Shown: in pieces, positions 8,101-17,156 of the stretch
How positions within the stretch are numbered: position 1 is the first letter of the stretch
Layout: every line of letters begins with the position of its first letter
Assembly (NCBI RefSeq): GCF_020171925.1
Contig: NZ_JAIVAR010000004.1
Location: 124,001 to 188,000 of the forward strand
Source: Rossellomorea aquimaris
GTDB taxonomy: Bacteria > Bacillota > Bacilli > Bacillales > Bacillaceae_B
Length of the DNA stretch: 64,000 bases
Direction: 5' to 3'
Position numbers and translations under genes: made by a program
Notes under the pieces: generated by a model
What the model saw: only the letters and a program-made list of their open reading frames with translations
The model's database searches: none
What the model was told of the DNA's origin: nothing

Positions 8101-8622
8101 TCAATCTTCAAGAAGCTGCTTCTGCTTGCGCTGGAGGAACAGCTTGAAGGGATAGGAAAATACGATATAAAAGACTGCATTAAGCGCAAGTGTTGGCCAT
8201 AATCGTGAATCCGCGAACTGAATGAGTGTCATATCCGTACGCTGGATGATGACGTTGATCTGGTAAACCAGAAATTCAAGCACGGTTAGATTCACGAGTA
8301 CAATGATCCCGAATACAAAGAGGTTGTTGTGCAAGACTTTCATCATTGCATGTGTGAGAAACACGACAAACGGAAAGAACACGAGATAGATTCCGTTGAT
8401 CTCGGTGTAAAAGATATCAAACATGAAACCAAAGATAAATGCATAAATCAGGGCAGTCCTGTATTGAAAGAAACCACAAATGAAAAGGATGAAGATAATC
8501 AGAAAGTGAGGTACCAGTATACGTTGATCCGCGAATTCAACATCCGGGAAGAGCATGACGAACAGGCTTTCACTATAAAAAATGAGAAGCGTGACAAAAG
8601 GAAGGATGAGCCGGTTGATCAT
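8101..8622 (-). CDS. mreD: Rod-shape determining protein MreD
   Basis: 173 residues, five to six hydrophobic segments, the usual size of MreD. A membrane component of the elongasome that works with MreB and MreC in lateral wall synthesis. The ATG overlaps the mreC stop (ATGA), indicating coupled translation. Sequence conservation in MreD is low, so the call rests on length, topology and its place directly downstream of mreC. Confidence 0.93.
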   Translation of the reverse strand: MINRLILPFVTLLIFYSESLFVMLFPDVEFADQRILVPHFLIIFILFICGFFQYRTALIYAFIFGFMFDIFYTEINGIYLVFFPFVVFLTHAMMKVLHNNLFVFGIIVLVNLTVLEFLVYQINVIIQRTDMTLIQFADSRLWPTLALNAVFYIVFSYPFKLFLQRKQKQLLED

Positions 8623-9500
8623 TGCTCTTCCTCCTTATCATCCTCTTCTTTCGGATCTTCTACACCTTTAATATCCCGGTCGATCACCATCACATGTTCC
8701 AAATGATAGAAGTCGGCTGCTGGTTTGATATAGGCCGTCTGAGTGAGTCCATACTGATCGGATTTGACCTCTCTGACTTCACCGACAACGAGTCCTTTAG
8801 GGAATACGCCGCCCAAGCCGGACGTGATGACTTTCGATCCCTTCTCCACCTTCAGGTCGTTCGGGATCCTCTTGACAAGGATTTCTTTTTTATCAGTGTC
8901 ATAGCCTTCAATCCAACCGTTCACATCCTGTTCACCCTGAATGACGGTGGATATGCGGTTCTTCGTGTTATTGGTCGATATCAATTCAATGGTTGATGAA
9001 AATTCATTCACACTTTTGACTTTCCCGATCAATCCGGCAGAAGAGATGACTGCCATATCGGATTTGATTCCGTTCACTTCACCTTTATCAATCGTGATGA
9101 GCTCTTGCCATCTATCAGGATTCCGTGCGATGACCGTTGCCTGGATCGTATCATAGCTTCTTAAATCTTCTTTCTTTTCCAGAACCGCTCTCAACTCTTC
9201 ATTATCCTGTTTAAGGTCCCTGACCTGCGTCTCTAGTTTTACGAGCTCATCGAGGCGGGATTTCAGTTTTTCATTTTCAGTGTATGTATTTTGAAGGTCC
9301 TTGACGTTCTCGATTACTTCTCCTGTGTAATTGACTGGCTTTGATACCAATGATTGTCCGAATCCTACCATATCTTTCACAAACTGCTCCGGCCAGCTGA
9401 TGCTGTCCCTTTCCCGTAATGAGAAGCCGATCAGGGCTACGAGGACGATGGTGCTGACGAGCAGGATGATCAGTCGTTTGTTCAGGAAGAATTGTGGCAT
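8619..9500 (-). CDS. mreC: Rod-shape determining protein MreC
   Basis: 293 residues from the ATG at 9498-9500, which has GAGGTG 6 bases upstream; an in-frame start three codons earlier lacks one. One N-terminal membrane segment (about 9-27) is followed by a coiled coil (about 70-110) and the extracytoplasmic beta-rich MreC domain with the ANPxxW-like text TVIARNPDRWQELITIDKG and later ITSGLGGVFPKGLVVGEV. It links MreB filaments to penicillin-binding proteins. Acidic C-terminal tail. Separated from mreB by a 250-base gap with a terminator. Confidence 0.96.
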   Translation of the reverse strand: MPQFFLNKRLIILLVSTIVLVALIGFSLRERDSISWPEQFVKDMVGFGQSLVSKPVNYTGEVIENVKDLQNTYTENEKLKSRLDELVKLETQVRDLKQDNEELRAVLEKKEDLRSYDTIQATVIARNPDRWQELITIDKGEVNGIKSDMAVISSAGLIGKVKSVNEFSSTIELISTNNTKNRISTVIQGEQDVNGWIEGYDTDKKEILVKRIPNDLKVEKGSKVITSGLGGVFPKGLVVGEVREVKSDQYGLTQTAYIKPAADFYHLEHVMVIDRDIKGVEDPKEEDDKEEEQ

Positions 9501-9689
9501 GCTGTACACCTCAACCTTTATTAATTCTTGGTCTGTTAAGCACCGCTCCCTAGTTTCCGTAAGAACAGCTACTACTAACTGTAAGCATTAACAGATCCTA
9601 ATTCTATTAAATACTATATCAAAATCTTTTCGATATTGATATCATTCCAAATTATTTACTTTTTCGACATCCATGAAGCGAAAAAAGAA

Positions 9690-9737
9690 GGGGACGCCTT
9701 CATGTACTTTGGTGAAGTACTTTAAGGAACAGTCCCC
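9690..9737 (-). terminator. Terminator between mreB and mreC
   Basis: Outer arms ggggac / gtcccc (9690-9695, 9732-9737) and an inner stem gtactt / aagtac; on the minus strand the outer stem is followed by TTCTTTTTT. This implies that mreB is at least partly transcribed apart from mreCD-minCD. Confidence 0.75.
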
Positions 9738-9753
9738 ACTTCATATAAACTGA

Positions 9754-10761
9754 TTATTTACCGCGGTTCTTGAATAAGTGAATGTGATCAAGCGCTTTAC
9801 CGGTACCGATTGCCACGCAATCGAGTGGCTCTTCTGCGATCAGGACTGGCATTTTCGTTTCATCACTGATGACAGTGTCCATATTTCTAAGAAGTGCGCC
9901 TCCCCCTGTCAACACGATTCCTCTGTCCATGATGTCGGCAGCAAGTTCAGGAGGTGTCTTCTCAAGCGTGCTCTTGACGGCATCGACAATGGCATAGACG
10001 GTATCATGCAGCGCGGAAGCAATCTCTGCTGCCGTTACTTCAATCGTTTTCGGAAGCCCGGTCAACAGGTCACGTCCCCTGATTTCCATGCTATCGATGC
10101 CTTCAGGATTCCCAGCAGAACCTACTTCCATCTTGATGGCCTCAGCCGTACGGTCACCGATCATCAGGTTATACGTTTTACGGATGTAATTAATGATGCT
10201 GTCATCCATTTCATCCCCCGCCACGCGGATCGACTGACTTGTCACGATGCCTCCAAGGGAAATGATGGCTACTTCGGTCGTACCTCCACCGATATCCACG
10301 ACCATGCTTCCCGTCGGTTCCCAGACTGGAAGATTGGCACCGATGGCCGCTGCAAATGGTTCTTCGATCGTGTAGGCATCACGGGCGCCCGCCTGTCTTG
10401 TCGCATCGATGACGGCACGCTCTTCCACACCAGTGATTCCTGATGGGACACATACCATCACATAAGGCTTTCTTGAAAAAGCACTCTTGTTCTTGGTCGC
10501 CTGCTTTATGTAGTATTTCATCATGGTCGCAGTCGTCTCGTAATCCGCAATGACTCCATCTTTCATCGGACGAAGGGCCACTACATTCCCCGGTGTCCTT
10601 CCGATCATATTCTTCGCATCGTTCCCGACCGCTACGATTTGTTTATTGTCGGTTTGCAGTGCAACAACGGAAGGTTCGCGAACAACGATCCCCTTTCCTT
10701 TGACGTACACAAGTGTGTTAGCCGTTCCTAAGTCAATTCCTAAATCCTTCGTTCCAAACAT
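9754..10761 (-). CDS. mreB: Actin-like rod-shape protein MreB
   Basis: 335 residues. Bacterial actin that organises the elongation machinery under the membrane. The phosphate-1 loop [19 protein letters not shown] opens the protein, and [19 protein letters not shown] and [15 protein letters not shown] form the other nucleotide-binding loops. Full length. The start is ATG with GGGAG upstream. In B. subtilis mreB heads mreBCD-minCD; here a terminator-like hairpin follows it. Confidence 0.97.
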   Translation of the reverse strand: MFGTKDLGIDLGTANTLVYVKGKGIVVREPSVVALQTDNKQIVAVGNDAKNMIGRTPGNVVALRPMKDGVIADYETTATMMKYYIKQATKNKSAFSRKPYVMVCVPSGITGVEERAVIDATRQAGARDAYTIEEPFAAAIGANLPVWEPTGSMVVDIGGGTTEVAIISLGGIVTSQSIRVAGDEMDDSIINYIRKTYNLMIGDRTAEAIKMEVGSAGNPEGIDSMEIRGRDLLTGLPKTIEVTAAEIASALHDTVYAIVDAVKSTLEKTPPELAADIMDRGIVLTGGGALLRNMDTVISDETKMPVLIAEEPLDCVAIGTGKALDHIHLFKNRGK

Positions 10762-10995
10762 TAATGGTATCTCCCTTTCTGATACAAATTGGCTGGTTTA
10801 TATTTGACTGAACAGGAGAGTTGTCCAACTCTTCATCGTCGAATGTTTTTTACATAGTTGATGCTTCATGACATAACGAAAAGACTCATCCCTTCAGAGA
10901 TTGACTCTTTTTAATGAGCTACGTTGTTGGATCAGCATATAGTGCGTAAAAATCATAAGGATAATTATATCGTAACCATTAAAAAAATCCTAGTG

Positions 10996-11700
10996 TCATA
11001 AATACCCTTTTTCCTTTAAACTGATAAATTTTTTCTCCCCTATGATCAGATGATCGAGAATGTCGATTCCGATGATCCTGCCGCATTCCACCAATCTCTT
11101 TGTCACCTCGATATCTTCCCTGCTCGGTGTCGGATCTCCGGATGGATGGTTATGGACACAGATGATCGATGCTGCCGATCTTCTGAACGCCTCTTTGAAC
11201 ACCTCTCTCGGATGGACGATCGATGCATTGAGACTGCCGATGAAAATGGTCTGTTTGTGGAGGACTTGATTTTTTGTGTTGAGGTAAAGGCAAACGAAGT
11301 GTTCCTGAGCGAGGAACCTCATGTCATTCATGACATAATTGGCTCCATCTTCAGGGGAGCGGATGCTGTATCGGTCATCAAAGCCGAGGTTGCCGATCCT
11401 TCTGCCAAGCTCGACGGCCGCCATGATCTGCACCGCCTTTGCAAGACCGACCCCTTTCGTCTTAGTGATTTCTTCGAGGGAAGCATCCTTCAAGAGGTTC
11501 AGCCCGTCAAAATTTGTGAGCAGTCTGTTAGAAAGCTGCAGGACCGATTCCGACCTGGTGCCGGTCCTGAGCAGGATCGCCAATAATTCCTGATTCGAGA
11601 GACTGGTTGCACCACTTTGGATCATCCGTTCCCTCGGTCTTTCATCCTGGGGGTAATCCCGGATCATCAGGGTTTTTTCTTTTTCCGTTAGTTTCTCCAT
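10996..11700 (-). CDS. radC: RadC-family JAB1/MPN-domain protein
   Basis: 234 residues. An N-terminal helix-hairpin-helix segment (about 15-95, PRERMIQSGATSLSNQELLA) is followed by a metal-binding JAMM domain with VHNHPSGDPTPSREDIEVT near residue 180. The family is widespread, and the old DNA-repair name rests on a misassigned mutation; its biochemical role remains unsettled. It stands between maf and mreB as in B. subtilis. The ATG has AAGGAGG only 4 bases upstream, a tight but acceptable spacing. Confidence 0.95.
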   Translation of the reverse strand: MEKLTEKEKTLMIRDYPQDERPRERMIQSGATSLSNQELLAILLRTGTRSESVLQLSNRLLTNFDGLNLLKDASLEEITKTKGVGLAKAVQIMAAVELGRRIGNLGFDDRYSIRSPEDGANYVMNDMRFLAQEHFVCLYLNTKNQVLHKQTIFIGSLNASIVHPREVFKEAFRRSAASIICVHNHPSGDPTPSREDIEVTKRLVECGRIIGIDILDHLIIGEKKFISLKEKGYL

Positions 11701-11734
11701 AGGTCCTCCTTTTTTTCGTCAAAGGAGCGGATTC

Positions 11735-12301
11735 TTACCGGAGATATCCCATTTCACGAAGCACCCGGTACACCCTTGAAAGGGGCAATCCGACAACGGA
11801 GAAATAATCTCCCTGGATTTCCTTGACGAGTTTGGCCCCGAGTCCCTGGATCCCATAGGAGCCCGCTTTGTCAAACGGTTCCCCGGAAGCGATGTATTCG
11901 TCGATTTCCCGAGGTGATAGCTCCCAGAACGTAACATCTGTTTTTTCATAAAACAATGATTGGTTGTCACCCTTTACGATGGCGACACCTGTATAGACGG
12001 AGTGTGTTTCACCGGATAGCATGGACAGCATCGTCCTTGCTTCTTCTGCCGAATTGGGTTTTCCGAGGATGAGGTCGCCTTTGGTCACCACTGTATCAGA
12101 GCCCAAAACGTATGACTCAGCATGTGTTTGCGAAATTACCCTCGCTTTCCTCAAGGCGAGTTCCATTACCACATCATGGGGTCTCATATGAGGGGCAAAT
12201 GATTCATTGACATCGCTTTTCATGACCGAGAAAGAAAGTTGAATTTGTTGAAGAAGTTCTTTTCGTCGAGGGGATTGTGAAGCAAGAATGAGGTTGGACA
12301 T
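11735..12301 (-). CDS. maf: Maf nucleoside triphosphate pyrophosphatase
   Basis: 188 residues. House-cleaning enzyme that hydrolyses non-canonical or dTTP/UTP-type nucleotides to monophosphates; over-expression blocks septum formation in B. subtilis. Opens LILASQSPRRKELLQQI, the Maf signature with the conserved S-x-R-R, and has VLGSDTVVTKGDLILGKP and SYGIQGLGAKLVKEIQGDYFS-type segments carrying the catalytic aspartate and substrate pocket. It lies between spoIIB and radC, 34 bases before radC. Confidence 0.95.
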   Translation of the reverse strand: MSNLILASQSPRRKELLQQIQLSFSVMKSDVNESFAPHMRPHDVVMELALRKARVISQTHAESYVLGSDTVVTKGDLILGKPNSAEEARTMLSMLSGETHSVYTGVAIVKGDNQSLFYEKTDVTFWELSPREIDEYIASGEPFDKAGSYGIQGLGAKLVKEIQGDYFSVVGLPLSRVYRVLREMGYLR

Positions 12302-12380
12302 AAATCATTCCAGTCCTTTCATGTATAGAATGAGAGATACAGACTAATAGTACCAAATACTTCCTGCCTAAACAAGCAAA

Positions 12381-12410
12381 AGGCGACAAGCAGATTCACG
12401 CTTGTCGCCT
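12381..12410 (-). terminator. Terminator after spoIIB
   Basis: aggcgacaag / cttgtcgcct perfect 10-bp arms, followed on the minus strand by TTTTGCTTGTTT. Confidence 0.88.
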
Positions 12411-12448
12411 GGGTAATTATTTCCTAGAAAATAGTCGCATTTCCCCGC

Positions 12449-13432
12449 TTATTGTAAGCTGCTGTATATTTCAAGATAAGTGAGCAGTTCACCCTGGATT
12501 TCAGCCGCTTCCTCCGATGTCTTTATTGCGAGTGTCTGACTGGAGGCATGTTCGATTGCTTCTTTCATCTTCACGATCGGCTCCTGGCCGACCTTCAGTC
12601 CCTGGATTTCTTTCAAGCCTGATTGAATCGTTGCCGCCGCCGACTCATTCACCTTGCCGTTCACCACACCGGTGCTGCTTTCTTCTGCGAGGATCGCAAA
12701 CAGACCGCCGGCTTTTTCTAGAAACGCTTTTTCCCCTTCACTTGCCTTAATCTCTTTGGCACTCAACTGAAAGTCCTTCGCATAGACATCTGTGCCATTT
12801 TCCTTCAATTTTTCACCGAGGAGCTTCGCCGTCTCAACATCAGCCGACACTCCGAGCAATAAGAACCATTGCCCATCCTTTTCAATCGATGCACTGTTGA
12901 TCCCTTTTGCCGACAAAGAATCCCTCATGGCAGCCAGTGACTCCTTGGTCGAGAAGACACCCCCCTGCAGGACTGGAGTCGAAATTTCCTTCAGCTGAAC
13001 TGGGGCTCTCGTTTCATTCCCACCTGTATCACCTGCAGCGGTCCCATCCTGCAACACAGCGGCCGGTGCCGCTTCGCCGTCCGTATTGGTGATGACCTTC
13101 AAGGTCCCGAACCCGAGCACGGCCCCGACAACCACCGCCCCGATGATTGACATGATTAGGTTCATCGATTCATTGAAAGGATGATTGAATGATTTCGGCT
13201 TCTTTTTTTTCTTTCCGTTGACATAGTTGATTTTTTTGTATTCTTTTGGAGGCACGGAAGCATCATCCGGCAGGTTCCAATCAAAGCCTGTATCTTCAAG
13301 TTTCTCTTCGCCCGCAGCACTTTCTTCTTTTCCGAGCTTCCAATCATGGACATGGAGATCTTCTTCGAATTTTGTGTTTTCACCATTTATTTTGATGGAA
13401 ATTTGTTTATTCCGGTCTGGCTTGTCCACCAT
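12449..13432 (-). CDS. spoIIB: SpoIIB, SPOR-domain sporulation protein
   Basis: 327 residues from the ATG at 13430-13432 (AAGGAGG 6 bases upstream; an in-frame GTG two codons earlier overlaps it). An acidic cytoplasmic region with W-containing motifs is followed by a basic KKKKKPK stretch, a membrane segment (about 90-113) and a SPOR-like domain (about 150-225, GGVFSTKESLAAMRDSL). SpoIIB helps engulfment and localises to the sporulation septum. Sequence identity to B. subtilis is modest; the topology, SPOR domain and position beside maf support the name. Confidence 0.85.
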   Translation of the reverse strand: MVDKPDRNKQISIKINGENTKFEEDLHVHDWKLGKEESAAGEEKLEDTGFDWNLPDDASVPPKEYKKINYVNGKKKKKPKSFNHPFNESMNLIMSIIGAVVVGAVLGFGTLKVITNTDGEAAPAAVLQDGTAAGDTGGNETRAPVQLKEISTPVLQGGVFSTKESLAAMRDSLSAKGINSASIEKDGQWFLLLGVSADVETAKLLGEKLKENGTDVYAKDFQLSAKEIKASEGEKAFLEKAGGLFAILAEESSTGVVNGKVNESAAATIQSGLKEIQGLKVGQEPIVKMKEAIEHASSQTLAIKTSEEAAEIQGELLTYLEIYSSLQ

Positions 13433-13486
13433 CGCCACCCTCCTTCATCTATTTTTTTCCATCCTATCACACCCCATAAAAAAAAG

Positions 13487-13509
13487 AACAAGACTTTTGT
13501 CGTCTTGTC
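13487..13509 (-). terminator. Terminator at the end of the pilus operon
   Basis: Minus strand ACAAGAC / GTCTTGT hairpin followed by TCTTTTTTTT, 85 bases beyond the pilO stop. Confidence 0.85.
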
Positions 13510-13594
13510 CCAAGAGGTTTTCGTCAAATTTTTCACTAGAGTTCTGATAGATTTAAGCACAGGTATTTTTTGAGATTGCGAATGTGGAGAGCAG

Positions 13595-14302
13595 CTACTC
13601 ACTTTCATCAGAAAATTGCGGGAAAGGATCCTTTTTCAGGGAAGGCATCGGACTTTGAATCCTAGGCACGGCATCCACCAGGTCTTGAAGGTCTGGTAGA
13701 TAGAATGCCGAAGCCACCACTTCGAACGTGATGACATCCTCACTGTAGCCTTCCATGCTTTCCTTCAACTCTTCTTCTCCTTCAAAATAGAGACCGTCCA
13801 CTTCGACTATGCGCTGGAGTCCTTCAATCTGCTCTAGGAACGCTTCCATTTCGAAATAGGAAGGTGATTCCACCACTATCGTCATCCCAATCCGTTTTAG
13901 CTGTGGCGGGATCACGTCGTCCGTTGCATTTCCATCTGTTTCTGGATTTCCTTCCGCTTCAGGAGCCTCTTCCGACTGCTCGAACACAATCGATTGAATG
14001 CTGCTGCCTGACACGAGTTCCGCCTGTTCCAAGTCGAGTATCAGACTTTCCGTCATTGGTTCAACCGGGATTTTCTTTTGCAGGGAAGTGGAATCCACCG
14101 GCTCATCCGCCCCGAGGCTGTTCACTTTTTCCTCGACCGCCTCTTGCAATTTCACCTGAATGCCGAGTTCATCCTGTTTGTACTCTAGTCTTTTCTCTGC
14201 AGGTTGAAGATAAAAGACATTCACCCCAACCAAAATGAACAGGGCGCATAATGTACTCGAGATCAGGATGGTCCACTGTTTCTTCGAAAAATCGATTTTC
14301 AT
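13595..14302 (-). CDS. PilO-like type IV pilus assembly protein
   Basis: 235 residues. One N-terminal membrane segment (about 11-31, ILISSTLCALFILVGVNVF), then a periplasm-type coiled region and a C-terminal ferredoxin-like fold expected for PilO. In known machines PilM-PilN-PilO form the alignment platform between the ATPases and the pilus. Sequence alone is weak; the call rests on topology, size and position directly after pilM and pilN, with a 4-base overlap. The acidic linker (about 113-128) is unusual. Last gene of the operon. Confidence 0.75.
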   Translation of the reverse strand: MKIDFSKKQWTILISSTLCALFILVGVNVFYLQPAEKRLEYKQDELGIQVKLQEAVEEKVNSLGADEPVDSTSLQKKIPVEPMTESLILDLEQAELVSGSSIQSIVFEQSEEAPEAEGNPETDGNATDDVIPPQLKRIGMTIVVESPSYFEMEAFLEQIEGLQRIVEVDGLYFEGEEELKESMEGYSEDVITFEVVASAFYLPDLQDLVDAVPRIQSPMPSLKKDPFPQFSDESE

Positions 14303-14892
14303 CCTTCTCCCCCCTCTTCCTCAAGAAGTTCCTGGAATTTTTCTGGGTCAAGGTGCAGGGAGTAAGATGCAAGATACCTTGGCAGGACATCTTCTTCAGC
14401 GGAATCGTCCAGCTGCTCGGTCGTGATTTCCAATATGTCACACTTCAAGAGCCATTTCTCTTCCTTCAGGTGGGACAAATAGTAGGCCGCTTCCCTGGAG
14501 GAATCAAATTGGACGGTCAAATTGATCAGATCCCTGTCAACATATTCGAATTGCTGGATGAATCCCCTTTGTGGCAGAAGGGAAATGAGCTTGTTTAGGA
14601 TCGGGACCGTTTTGACAGGATAATCAATCATCTCCTGTACAGTCTTGGATAGTTTCCCGACACTATTGGAAGCTTCTGCACCAAGGACCTTTGTCTGCTG
14701 GGCCTCGATGACCTTTTTCGTCATCTCAATTCTTTCATCCGTCCTTTTTGTTTCCTTGACGGTGCTCTGCCATGAAAGCGTCATAAACATCAAAATGAGG
14801 ATGAATAATGCAGCGGTCCCCATCATGCTGTATGTAAAAGCATTCCGTTTTCGTTCTTTCTGTGGAAGCAGATTGATATCAATAAGTTTCAC
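14299..14892 (-). CDS. PilN-like type IV pilus assembly protein
   Basis: 197 residues. Begins MKLIDINLLPQKERKRN: the INLLP motif in the cytoplasmic tail is the PilN signature that docks into PilM. One membrane segment (about 22-42) and an extracellular ferredoxin-like region follow. GTG start with AGAGGTG upstream, overlapping the end of pilM by 14 bases and followed by a 4-base overlap with the PilO-like gene. This supports a PilM-PilN-PilO platform. Confidence 0.88.
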   Translation of the reverse strand: MKLIDINLLPQKERKRNAFTYSMMGTAALFILILMFMTLSWQSTVKETKRTDERIEMTKKVIEAQQTKVLGAEASNSVGKLSKTVQEMIDYPVKTVPILNKLISLLPQRGFIQQFEYVDRDLINLTVQFDSSREAAYYLSHLKEEKWLLKCDILEITTEQLDDSAEEDVLPRYLASYSLHLDPEKFQELLEEEGGEG

Positions 14893-15850
14893 TGAGCTGC
14901 ACCTCTTTTAAAGCAAGACCCAACGCGATAATGTATCCCGATGGGACCTTCTCATCCTGTAGAGTCGTGACGTTGTTCATCTGAAGGTTTTCAACGGGAA
15001 TCGCAACCCTTTCCTGCAGCTCTTTTTTCAACTGCTGAACGCGAGGATGCCCTCCGCTCACGACCACCTTCTCGACGGATTGTTCCCCTTTATTCAAGGA
15101 ATACCGGTAAAAATTCATCACTTTCTCAATTTCCTTCAATGTATCCTGAAGCATATTCACTTCATAACCACCTTGAGTCGCCCGATCCTCCATTTCGGCT
15201 TCGAGGACGATCGGCCTTGTGAATATCGGTTCGTGTTGATGAAAGATCGATACGGTCAAAAGAAGCTCGTCCATATGAAGGAGCATTGTATGCTGATTCA
15301 CCGACACCTTCCCTTCATTGAGCACGGTTCGGTACAGTGCAAGAGGGGCAATGTCAGCGGCGACGGGCTTTAGCTTCGCATCCTCAAGAAGTCCTTTATA
15401 GCTCTCGACGATTTCTTCCTGAGATGCGACCAATAACACTTCCCGCTTCTCCCCCCGTGTATCCAATGGGGAATAATCGAAAACAGGATCTTCAAAAGGA
15501 AGGTGAATGCTTGATCCGATTTCCAAAAAGAGATAGCCCTCCAATTCATCTTCCCGGATATCGGAAGGAATGGATATTTTCCTTACCACCACAAATGGAT
15601 CCGGCACCACAAAGCGGACTGGCCGGCGTCTGATCTTCCAATCCTCAATGCATTCTTCCAAAATGAAAAGCAAGGTTTCCCGGTCGATGATCTTCCCCCC
15701 TCTGATCACCCCTTCGGGAAGGGAACGCTCGTCAAATGATGAGACGATGAGCGGAGAAGGTGATTTCAGCTCGAGAAACCGGATGCAATGATCGGTGAAG
15801 ATGATATTCGCTGTTTTATGAGACTGTGAGAGAAATGATAGAAAACCCAT
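14879..15850 (-). CDS. PilM-like actin-fold pilus assembly protein
   Basis: 323 residues, no membrane segment. Cytoplasmic actin-like ATP-binding protein of the type IV pilus platform. The text VVVSGGHPRVQQLKKELQE near residue 265 resembles the adenosine loop of the actin/FtsA superfamily, and the first strand is NIIFTDHCIRFLELK. It probably binds the INLLP tail of the PilN-like protein encoded next. About 30 bases separate it from the prepilin peptidase gene upstream. Confidence 0.85.
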   Translation of the reverse strand: MGFLSFLSQSHKTANIIFTDHCIRFLELKSPSPLIVSSFDERSLPEGVIRGGKIIDRETLLFILEECIEDWKIRRRPVRFVVPDPFVVVRKISIPSDIREDELEGYLFLEIGSSIHLPFEDPVFDYSPLDTRGEKREVLLVASQEEIVESYKGLLEDAKLKPVAADIAPLALYRTVLNEGKVSVNQHTMLLHMDELLLTVSIFHQHEPIFTRPIVLEAEMEDRATQGGYEVNMLQDTLKEIEKVMNFYRYSLNKGEQSVEKVVVSGGHPRVQQLKKELQERVAIPVENLQMNNVTTLQDEKVPSGYIIALGLALKEVQLSETY

Positions 15851-15880
15851 GAACCGGATCCTTTCTTTGCGGAAAAGTGT

Positions 15881-16624
15881 TTAATAGAAACTTGAAAGAT
15901 AAAGAGAAATAATGGTGTCACCATATAAATAAGCAAGTACCGTCCCAGCAGCGATGAATGGGCCGAAGGGAATCGGCTTACCCCTTTCAATCAACTTGAA
16001 GGCAAGGGCCGTCAGTCCGACGACTGCACCCAGGAATGTCGCGATCATAAAGGAAAGAATGGTGACCTTGACCCCCACAGCGAGCCCGATGACGCCGTAT
16101 AATTTAATATCGCCGCCACCCATGCCGCCTTTGCTGATGACCGCGATCAGTAGAAGCAGTCCGAACCCAAGTGCCCCGCCTGCCAGGCTGTCCCACCAAG
16201 GCGAGAGCGGGATGAAGATGCGTTCAATGATGATCAGCACAAGGAAAAAGAGCAGGACTTTATCCGGGATGACCATATATTTCAAGTCGGACACCGTGAT
16301 GATGACAAGCATCGAGACTAGCGTCCAGGCGACAAGCACCTCCCATTCCATCCCGATTTGAAGATAAACCAGGACAAATAGCACAGCGTTCAACGCTTCC
16401 ATAAATGGATATAAAGGAGAAATGCCTCCTTTGCACTGGCGGCATTTCCCCTTTTGGATGAGATATGAAAAGACAGGTATGAGCTCAATAGCCGTCAACT
16501 GATGACGACAGTATTGGCAGCTCGACCTAGGTTTGACAATTGATTTCTTCATGGGCACCCTCAGGCCGACTACGTTGTAGAAGGAGCCTAGGAGGAGTGC
16601 GTAGAGGGTGATGATTAGTATCAT
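15881..16624 (-). CDS. comC: Prepilin peptidase (ComC/PilD, A24 family)
   Basis: 247 residues, about seven to eight membrane segments. Bifunctional leader peptidase and N-methyltransferase for type IV prepilins. The zinc-binding tetracysteine is present (Cys36, Cys39, Cys61, Cys64 in CQYC and CRQC), as are the two catalytic aspartates, Asp113 in VSDLKYMVIPD and Asp172 in the GxGD-type motif GGMGGGDIKLYG. The ATG abuts the pilin stop (TAAATG). In B. subtilis comC stands alone at this locus and serves the ComG pseudopilins; here it sits inside a pilus operon and could serve both systems. Confidence 0.95.
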   Translation of the reverse strand: MILIITLYALLLGSFYNVVGLRVPMKKSIVKPRSSCQYCRHQLTAIELIPVFSYLIQKGKCRQCKGGISPLYPFMEALNAVLFVLVYLQIGMEWEVLVAWTLVSMLVIITVSDLKYMVIPDKVLLFFLVLIIIERIFIPLSPWWDSLAGGALGFGLLLLIAVISKGGMGGGDIKLYGVIGLAVGVKVTILSFMIATFLGAVVGLTALAFKLIERGKPIPFGPFIAAGTVLAYLYGDTIISLYLSSFY

Positions 16625-17038
16625 TTAATCAATTGTTTTATCACTATCACTGTATTCATAAGTGTTAATTTTACTTACAGTAGCATCAGTAAAAGTAATT
16701 GTAACATTTCCTTTAGTTGCTACTCCATTTAATTTCAGATCTGGAGATACAGTAAACGCTGTATCCCATGTGACCCCACCATTCTCAGTCAAATATTCTG
16801 TTAAGTTAGAAGATGCAAGAGTTGTACCATCTGCTATCGGCCCTTCAGCTGTCATATACAATTTCGCAGCATTCAGAACTTGAACTCCCTCAGCTTTCAC
16901 TGCATCGGCCCGTGACTTCTCAATAATATTCCCAATACTCGGCACCGCAATCGCCGCAATAATCCCCAAAATCACAATAACAGCAAGCAACTCGACAAGA
17001 GTCAATCCCTTATCATTTTTCAAAAACTTTTTCAACAT
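16625..17038 (-). CDS. Major type IV pilin (PilA-like prepilin)
   Basis: 137 residues from the ATG at 17036-17038 (GGAGG 7 bases upstream; the ATG five codons earlier overlaps this site). A class III signal of 11 residues ends in NDKG, followed by mature LTLVELLAVIVILGIIAAI; Glu5 of the mature protein is conserved, though position +1 is Leu rather than Phe. The head domain is short (mature protein about 126 residues), acidic and without cysteines. It is the only prepilin gene in the operon. Base composition is visibly more AT-rich than its neighbours, and it has its own upstream gap with a -10-like TATAAT. Confidence 0.92.
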   Translation of the reverse strand: MLKKFLKNDKGLTLVELLAVIVILGIIAAIAVPSIGNIIEKSRADAVKAEGVQVLNAAKLYMTAEGPIADGTTLASSNLTEYLTENGGVTWDTAFTVSPDLKLNGVATKGNVTITFTDATVSKINTYEYSDSDKTID

Positions 17039-17098
17039 GTTTCTTCCTCCCATTTTGATTAATATGTAGTACTTTTGTACTCTAGGAATCTAGTATTA

Positions 17099-17104
17099 AT
17101 TATA
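17099..17104 (-). promoter_or_regulatory. Possible pilin promoter (-10 element)
   Basis: Minus strand TATAAT in the only sizeable gap of the pilus operon (118 bases between pilC and the pilin start), with no clear -35. A separate promoter would let the pilin be made in excess over the machine. A small agtac/gtact hairpin lies nearer the start codon. Confidence 0.35.
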
Positions 17105-17156
17105 CACCAGAATCCTGCGAGAAATAGTCAGAATGTGTAAAATCTTATCATATTTT

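Noticed and set aside
9778..10443. 221-codon plus-strand open frame opposite mreB
   Set aside because: Antisense shadow of a highly conserved gene. Third-position bias belongs to mreB. The long opposing frames over pilT, pilB and valS are rejected for the same reason.
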